A stretch of DNA of 27,872 nucleotides, taken from the IMG/VR virus record IMGVR_UViG_3300044987_002082, positions 1-27,872 of that record; one strand, given 5' to 3'. The notes below the pieces were generated by a model. That model ran no database searches. It was not told the origin of the DNA and was given only the letters and a program-made list of their open reading frames with translations. The stretch is from a virus. Below are positions 22,836-27,872 of the stretch, piece after piece (within the stretch, counting starts at the first letter, position 1; every line of letters begins with the position of its first letter). The translations under genes and the position numbers were made by a program.

Positions 22836-24602
22836 ATGGCTTTATCTTTAAACACAACTTACAATGCCGAAACAGAACTAGATGAATGGTTTTTAATTGA
22901 AAAAGCAAATGAACAACAAATACAAAATTTAGTTAACGCTCATTTAACTGGCACAATACCAACTGGAGCAACAACTGCTGATAAACATAGTTCAAATCAC
23001 ATAATTAACGATAGTAGTGTAACTGGTACAACTCAAAAAGATGTAAATAATAATCTAGCAACATCAATAGCAACTAAAGCAACCACATCTGATGTAGTAT
23101 TGAAATCAGATATAACAGTTACAGTTCCACCTCTAACAAACAAAAAAATACCTGCTATATATATGCCTGAAAATATAGAAGCAAGTACAGCCGTTGAAGC
23201 TGAAAGAGCAAATGTAGCTGTAAAAGATGTAAACCAAAAGAATATAGTAGATCAGTATGCAACTAAAGACGAACTAGAAGTAGTAAAGGACTTAACATAT
23301 ACAGAAAGCATTACCTATAATGAGTTATCAGCTTTGAAGCTACAAGGAAAGCTGATACCAGGTCGCAGATATATTTTAAGGGATTACCATACAAAATATC
23401 AACAACCTACTTCAAACAAGATTAAAATATGTGAGTATGATGTAAATACAATTACAAGTGAACAATTGGCGACTTGTTATGAGCCTTTATTATTAACTGC
23501 ATTATCTACTACTCAATTTTGTGTAGAAGCATATAGTACAGTTTACAAAGATGATATCTTGGTTTATGACTTTGATAACAACAAGTGCGAAGATGGCTCA
23601 ACCCAAAGAAATGGGTTTATTAAAAGACGTACCAATACATTGAATACTGTAAGCATACCTTATGATTATAGAAGAATTTTATTTGCTAGATATTTGCCAG
23701 ACACAAGTACATTTGCAACTTGGACGAGTGGTGCAGTTGCTGAAAAAACTATATATATTATAGAATCTGATTTGTACTATGCTTATAAAAACGGAACTCC
23801 TACTAGCAAAAATGATGTTGGATATTTTATTAAAGTTTACTCTAATTATTCTAATTACTACCTAGTTGGTAACACTGGTATGGTATTCAAACAGTATTTA
23901 GGGACTGCAATGATAAAAAGAAGTGTGAACTACAAAGAGTTTTATACGTTCAATTCTATTGAACAGGTAGCAGTAGATTTGTCTCACAATCTTAAAAATA
24001 TATTTATTGGAGATTATAGCTGGGACAATGTATTTATAATAAACAATGCTAATATAAGTGCTTATAACACTAACATAAGTGCTTATTGTGTCGGCAATAC
24101 ATTTAATGGTGCTGTTGTAAATTCTAAAATTGCTGATAATTGCAAGAATAGCTATTTTGGTGACTTAATTAATAGCGATATAGGTAGTGGGTTTTCTAAA
24201 TGTTTTATTGGAAATTGTTTGGTGAGCTTACTGCATGGTAAGTTTGATTACAATATATTAGATACAGTTAGTTCCTGTATATTCAATACAGATTGGGTCG
24301 TGGAAACCGTGATAGCATCAAATTTCTATCTGAACACTATAAATGGAAGATTTGGATTTAATGTTATTTCTAACGATTTTACAATGAACAATATAAATGC
24401 AGACTTTGCTTATAACAAGATTGGAAGCAACTTTAAATCAAATACGATTCTTTCAGGATTTATACAGAATAAGGATTTTAATTTATACAGTGAATTATTA
24501 AATAAAAGCTACTCGCATACGCTTCAAACTAGGGCAGATGGAAAATTAATAGCAACATGGCTTGATTCTTCAAACGTACCACAATACCTAACAATAACAT
24601 AG
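22836..24602 (+). CDS. Tail protein with C-terminal beta-helix-like repeats
   Basis: A 588-residue protein with AGGAAAGGTGAT before its ATG. Residues 1-120 are an attachment-like region with NHIINDSSVTGTTQKDVNNNL. A central domain (about 155-290) contains YNELSALKLQGKLIPGRRYI and RDYHTKYQQP, a pattern seen repeatedly in phage appendage proteins. Residues about 385-550 are short repeats of the type N-T-x-N/G with alternating hydrophobics, such as NTFNGAVVNSKI, NTINGRFGFNVISNDF and NNINADFAYNKIGSNF, as in a right-handed beta-helix. The C-terminus ends in RADGKLIATWLDSSNVPQYL. It probably binds a host surface glycan. Base usage is less extreme than in the head genes, suggesting modular exchange. 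Confidence 0.7.
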   Translation: MALSLNTTYNAETELDEWFLIEKANEQQIQNLVNAHLTGTIPTGATTADKHSSNHIINDSSVTGTTQKDVNNNLATSIATKATTSDVVLKSDITVTVPPLTNKKIPAIYMPENIEASTAVEAERANVAVKDVNQKNIVDQYATKDELEVVKDLTYTESITYNELSALKLQGKLIPGRRYILRDYHTKYQQPTSNKIKICEYDVNTITSEQLATCYEPLLLTALSTTQFCVEAYSTVYKDDILVYDFDNNKCEDGSTQRNGFIKRRTNTLNTVSIPYDYRRILFARYLPDTSTFATWTSGAVAEKTIYIIESDLYYAYKNGTPTSKNDVGYFIKVYSNYSNYYLVGNTGMVFKQYLGTAMIKRSVNYKEFYTFNSIEQVAVDLSHNLKNIFIGDYSWDNVFIINNANISAYNTNISAYCVGNTFNGAVVNSKIADNCKNSYFGDLINSDIGSGFSKCFIGNCLVSLLHGKFDYNILDTVSSCIFNTDWVVETVIASNFYLNTINGRFGFNVISNDFTMNNINADFAYNKIGSNFKSNTILSGFIQNKDFNLYSELLNKSYSHTLQTRADGKLIATWLDSSNVPQYLTIT

Positions 24603-24612
24603 GAGGTGAATT

Positions 24613-26244
24613 ATGAAAAATTTTAATATAGAATTAAATCTAGCAAACAACACAGTAGTATCCCAAGATGATATTTACGTTGTTGGTGGAGATACAAACT
24701 CATATCAATTTACTGTAAGTCTTAAAGATGGCACAGATGATTATGATTTAACAGCAATAGACCATGCATGGATAATTTTCAGTAAAAAAGACGGTAACGT
24801 AGTACAAGGAAATATGACTATAGATACATTAAATAGCATATTAATATACGAATTAGGCACAAATGAAATAGCTTGTAGTGGTAACGTGAACGTAGAAATA
24901 CAGTTATATAATGCAGATAGTACAGTTAAATTGACAAGTGGAATATTTAGATTTTTGGTACGTGGAGCATTAGCAAGTGATGAAATGGCAGAATCTACAA
25001 CAGAATTTGGGGCAATAACTGAATTGATTAGTGATGTAGAAAGTGCAGAAGCAACTAGACAGAACAATGAAGCTACAAGGCAAACTTCATTCAACGCAAT
25101 GTCAGCAACGATAGAATCAAAAGCAGACAAGTCAACAACTTATACTAAAACAGAGGTCGATACTATATCAAGTAATAAAGTAGACAAAGTAACTAACAAA
25201 GGCTTATCAACTAATGATTATACAACATCTGATAAAGATTTCTTATTTAGTATTAAATGGACAGCTTTTAGTGATGCAATTCAACAAGGTACTAACCATT
25301 TATTTATGACACTAGCAGAGAGAACTAAGCTAGAGGGAGTTACAGGCTCTAATACAGGAGATGAAACAACAACTACCATTAAAACAAAATTAGGTTTTAC
25401 ACCTGAAAATTCAGCAAACAAAACAACCAACTTATTAACCCCTGATAATACTAAATACCCAACGGTATTAGCAGTTACCAATGGTATTGACACTGCTATA
25501 AATAGCCTTAAAGATGGCGTTTCTGATGATGGTAATACACTTGCTAAATTAAAAGGTTTAATATCAGGGGTAAAAACATTGTTAAATTCAAATGATGTTA
25601 ATTTAGATACTTTGCAGGAAATAGTTACTTATATTAAAAATAATAAAAGTGTACTTGATGGTGTAACAACTAATAAAGTTAATGTATCTGACATAATAAA
25701 CGATTTAGTTCACGTAGACACAAATAAACCTTTGTCGGCAAATATGGGTAGACTTCTAAAAGACTTGATTGATAGTTTAACCAACAATAAGGCAAATCAA
25801 AGTACAACTTATACTAAAACAGAGGTCGATAATGCGTTTATAGAGGAGTCACAAAAAGGTGCTAATAATGGTGTTGTTAGTATAACATCAGATGGTTACT
25901 TAGGACAACAAAAATTAAGTAATTATACTGAAAGATTAGAGAGTGCATACTCTACTTATGGCGGAATAAGTAGTTTTGATTTAACTTATTCAAGAATTTT
26001 TAAAGCAATAATAAACAGTCCAATAACAATAGGTAACTTTACCAATATACCTAGTAGTGGGGTTGTATCTGTTACGTTATTTTTAACTATGGGTACAACT
26101 GCTTATTCTGTAGGATTTAACTCTGTTTTTAAATGGACTTATGGTGCAACACCTCTACTTGGAGCAAATAAAACCCATGAATTAGTATTTAAAAGCCTTG
26201 ATGGTGGTGCAACTTGGTATGCTTCAAAGGTAGGTGAATACTAA
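24613..26244 (+). CDS. Baseplate upper protein (BppU-type N-terminal domain) with tail-fibre repeats
   Basis: A 543-residue protein with AGGAGGTGA before the ATG. Residues 1-118 form a BppU-like domain: NIELNLANNTVVSQDDIYVV, YQFTVSLKDGTDDYDLTAID and the closing VKLTSGIFRFLVRGAL. A short helical linker follows (AEATRQNNEATRQTSFNAM, about 145-163). Fibre-like segments come next, including two copies of STTYTKTEVD encoded by a 28-base direct repeat (25135-25162 and 25804-25831). The last 95 residues (from about 449) are a compact domain with FTNIPSSGVVSVTLFL and KWTYGATPLLG, widespread at the C-termini of Firmicute phage tail proteins. It would hold the receptor-binding proteins on the baseplate. 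Confidence 0.82.
   Translation: MKNFNIELNLANNTVVSQDDIYVVGGDTNSYQFTVSLKDGTDDYDLTAIDHAWIIFSKKDGNVVQGNMTIDTLNSILIYELGTNEIACSGNVNVEIQLYNADSTVKLTSGIFRFLVRGALASDEMAESTTEFGAITELISDVESAEATRQNNEATRQTSFNAMSATIESKADKSTTYTKTEVDTISSNKVDKVTNKGLSTNDYTTSDKDFLFSIKWTAFSDAIQQGTNHLFMTLAERTKLEGVTGSNTGDETTTTIKTKLGFTPENSANKTTNLLTPDNTKYPTVLAVTNGIDTAINSLKDGVSDDGNTLAKLKGLISGVKTLLNSNDVNLDTLQEIVTYIKNNKSVLDGVTTNKVNVSDIINDLVHVDTNKPLSANMGRLLKDLIDSLTNNKANQSTTYTKTEVDNAFIEESQKGANNGVVSITSDGYLGQQKLSNYTERLESAYSTYGGISSFDLTYSRIFKAIINSPITIGNFTNIPSSGVVSVTLFLTMGTTAYSVGFNSVFKWTYGATPLLGANKTHELVFKSLDGGATWYASKVGEY
25135..25162 (+). repeat. 28-base direct repeat, copy 1
   Basis: Exact copy of 25804-25831, encoding the TTYTKTEVD fibre motif. 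Copies are 669 bases apart within one gene, a possible recombination point for tail-fibre modules. Confidence 0.85.
25804..25831 (+). repeat. 28-base direct repeat, copy 2
   Basis: Exact copy of 25135-25162. Recombination between the copies would delete 669 bases, a multiple of three, and so keep the reading frame. Confidence 0.85.
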
Positions 26245-27575
26245 TGCTTGGAAATAGAGGTGGTGGTAGAGATTGTATTCCTATAACGCATGGTGCAGGA
26301 CTTCTTAAAGTTGAAGTAAAAGGAACAAATGTTACTTGGGTGTTACCAAATGGCACTATCAGAACTAATCAAACAATACTTAATGAAATAGTTACAGCAG
26401 GCACAACATATTGCTTTGTAAATAGTTTAATAGAGTATGGGTATTTTAAAATTTATGAAGAAACAACTTCATTTATATATTCATTAGATTTAAAAAGTTT
26501 TCAAGGCAAACTCAAAGACACGTTTAGTGCTTACATTATACCGACAACAAACCTAACACTAACAGGTGATTTAAAAGATTTGGGTGGTAGAGGAAATATA
26601 CTTTATACATCAAATGCTTCAAAATTGACAGGTGGCTTATCAGATTTAAGTCAAACATTGACACAGTTAAGATTACAAGGTGGGGCTCAAATAAAAGGGA
26701 ATTTATCGTCTATATCAAATATGTCACTTACAACTGCATGGTTTACTGGCTGTTCATCTTTAGAGGGAGCACTATCAAGTATACCAAAAACAGTTACATG
26801 GTTGAGTTTGATGAATTGTCCTAAGGTAGAGGGAAGTTTAGCAGATTTAAAGACAATAACTAATAATTCTATCGTGTATGAAATTTACATGGACTATTGT
26901 ACAAAAATATTAGGCAGCTTAGCAGACTTAGGAGGTAAGGTCACAAGAACTTTAAGTTTGCGTGATTGCGGAAATATAACAGGTAAATTATCAGATTTAC
27001 AAGGTAAACTCACATATAGATTAAGTTTAGGTCGTAGTACAGGTAATTGGACGAATGTAACAGGCGACTTATCAGATTTACAAAGTAAACTCACCTGTTA
27101 TTTAGATTTATCAGGGTGCGTTGAGATAACAGGAGATATATCATCTTTAGGGAACAAAATTACTGATGTAGTAAATTTAGCTTCATGTTCTAAGATTACA
27201 GGAAATATAGCTTCTTTGAGTAATGTTGGAACCACATTAAATTTATACAACTGTCCTCTAGTTTATGGAGATTTAGCGAGTTTATCTAATACTACAACTC
27301 AAAAATCAAAGATTACGAATATGATTATTTTAAACACTAGTGGGATAACAGGAGTTTTTAAAGCTAATTCACTCACTAAATATATTTATTTATATGGCAC
27401 TGGACAATCACCTTCTGAGGTGGATGCCACATTAATAGCACTTGACAATGTTACACCTATGGGTGCAAGTGGTAGAGTAATCTCTGTTAATAATAGAACA
27501 TCTACATCAGATGGTGCAGTAGCTTCACTCAAAAGTAAAAATTGGCAAGTCAAAGTAAATGGAACAACAGTATAG
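26244..27575 (+). CDS. Leucine-rich-repeat tail protein (putative receptor-binding protein)
   Basis: A 443-residue protein whose ATG overlaps the preceding stop codon by one base. After an N-terminal domain (about 1-100) come about ten repeats of 22-28 residues between about 105 and 380. They follow the pattern LxLxxCxxITGxLxxL, for example YLDLSGCVEITGDISSL and LNLYNCPLVYGDLASL. This is a solenoid of the leucine-rich/BspA-like kind, usually used for protein or glycan binding. The C-terminus (VDATLIALDN and KSKNWQVKVNG) looks like a separate cap. Position after the BppU-type gene suggests a tail-tip adhesin. Such repeats are uncommon in phage structural proteins, so a role in host recognition is likely but inferred. 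Confidence 0.72.
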   Translation: MLGNRGGGRDCIPITHGAGLLKVEVKGTNVTWVLPNGTIRTNQTILNEIVTAGTTYCFVNSLIEYGYFKIYEETTSFIYSLDLKSFQGKLKDTFSAYIIPTTNLTLTGDLKDLGGRGNILYTSNASKLTGGLSDLSQTLTQLRLQGGAQIKGNLSSISNMSLTTAWFTGCSSLEGALSSIPKTVTWLSLMNCPKVEGSLADLKTITNNSIVYEIYMDYCTKILGSLADLGGKVTRTLSLRDCGNITGKLSDLQGKLTYRLSLGRSTGNWTNVTGDLSDLQSKLTCYLDLSGCVEITGDISSLGNKITDVVNLASCSKITGNIASLSNVGTTLNLYNCPLVYGDLASLSNTTTQKSKITNMIILNTSGITGVFKANSLTKYIYLYGTGQSPSEVDATLIALDNVTPMGASGRVISVNNRTSTSDGAVASLKSKNWQVKVNGTTV

Positions 27576-27587
27576 GAGGTGATAAGT

Positions 27588-27851
27588 ATGCACGGAATGA
27601 AAGACGGAATACAACAAAATATACCCATTATAGGTTTTTTAAATGATGGGAGTTCAGTAAGTAATTATAACTTATTACCATTAGAAGTATTAGAGAGTGA
27701 AGGTTGGAGTGAATTACAAGAAGGGTATATGCCTTCACAATCAGCTGAGAATTATAATAACGATGAGAATGAAACTGAAACACTTAGAACAGAATTAAAT
27801 ATAGTAAAGGAAACGTTAGACGCATTATTATTAGCAAATTTGGAGGTGTAG
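27588..27851 (+). CDS. Small tail-module protein with C-terminal coiled coil
   Basis: An 87-residue protein from the ATG at 27588, with AGGAGGTGA (27574-27582) upstream; a GTG at 27579 lies inside that site and is unlikely. The N-terminal half (MHGMKDGIQQNIPIIGFLND, EVLESEGWSELQEGYMPS) is not a family I can name. The end (ETETLRTELNIVKETLDALL) should form a coiled coil. Small proteins like this often sit between tail adhesins and the XkdX/holin/lysin genes in Firmicute phages. Function unknown. Confidence 0.65.
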   Translation: MHGMKDGIQQNIPIIGFLNDGSSVSNYNLLPLEVLESEGWSELQEGYMPSQSAENYNNDENETETLRTELNIVKETLDALLLANLEV

Positions 27852-27872
27852 ATGGTGTTTGAAACATTAAAA
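27852..27872 (+). CDS. Start of a further gene, cut by the window end
   Basis: An ATG follows the previous stop directly, with GGAGGTG (27842-27848) at ideal spacing. Only MVFETL is visible. The position and the FETLK start would suit an XkdX-type small protein, but this cannot be decided from seven codons. Confidence 0.5.

Overview
The window is a stretch of a tailed-phage (siphovirus) or prophage genome from a strongly AT-rich Gram-positive host, most likely a Clostridia-type Firmicute. The evidence is A/T-ending codons (AGA, ATA, TTA), strong AGGAGG-type ribosome binding sites, TGA read as stop, and SPP1/phi13/PBSX-type structural proteins. All supported genes are on the + strand. No integrase, lysin or holin lies inside the window, so free phage and prophage cannot be told apart.

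Layout. (1) 1-6045, early module: a consensus promoter drives a small winged-helix protein. It is followed by a 902-aa fusion of an archaeo-eukaryotic-type primase with an SF2 helicase, and by a 919-aa protein. I read the 919-aa protein as a divergent single-chain, two-barrel (double-psi beta-barrel) RNA polymerase of the YonO/eukaryotic RDR class. (2) 6046-8112, control region: two non-coding stretches packed with long near-perfect inverted repeats and rho-independent terminators, flanking a BRO-N antirepressor-like gene. It may also hold a ~200-nt non-coding RNA and a 46-aa membrane peptide. (3) 8113-14734, packaging and head: TerS, TerL, SPP1-type portal, Gp20-type scaffold, major capsid protein, a small capsid-following protein, head-tail connector, head closure, HK97-gp10-like, tail completion, and phi13-type major tail protein, ended by a strong terminator. 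(4) 14815-27872, tail: tail assembly chaperone with an A10 slippery run and a downstream open frame (probable programmed frameshift), tape measure (1450 aa), Dit, Tal, a beta-helix-like tail protein, a BppU-type baseplate protein, a leucine-rich-repeat protein, a small coiled-coil protein, and the first codons of one more gene.

How it works together. The early genes could supply DNA priming/unwinding and a phage-encoded transcriptase. The late genes form one long co-directional block of overlapping or closely spaced genes, with few recognisable sigma70-type promoters in front of it. The most interesting hypothesis is that the two-barrel polymerase transcribes some phage genes, and that the unusual palindromes and the recurring TAATATAG motif in the gaps are part of its control. 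The sequence supports the polymerase assignment by motif order; the promoter idea is inference only.
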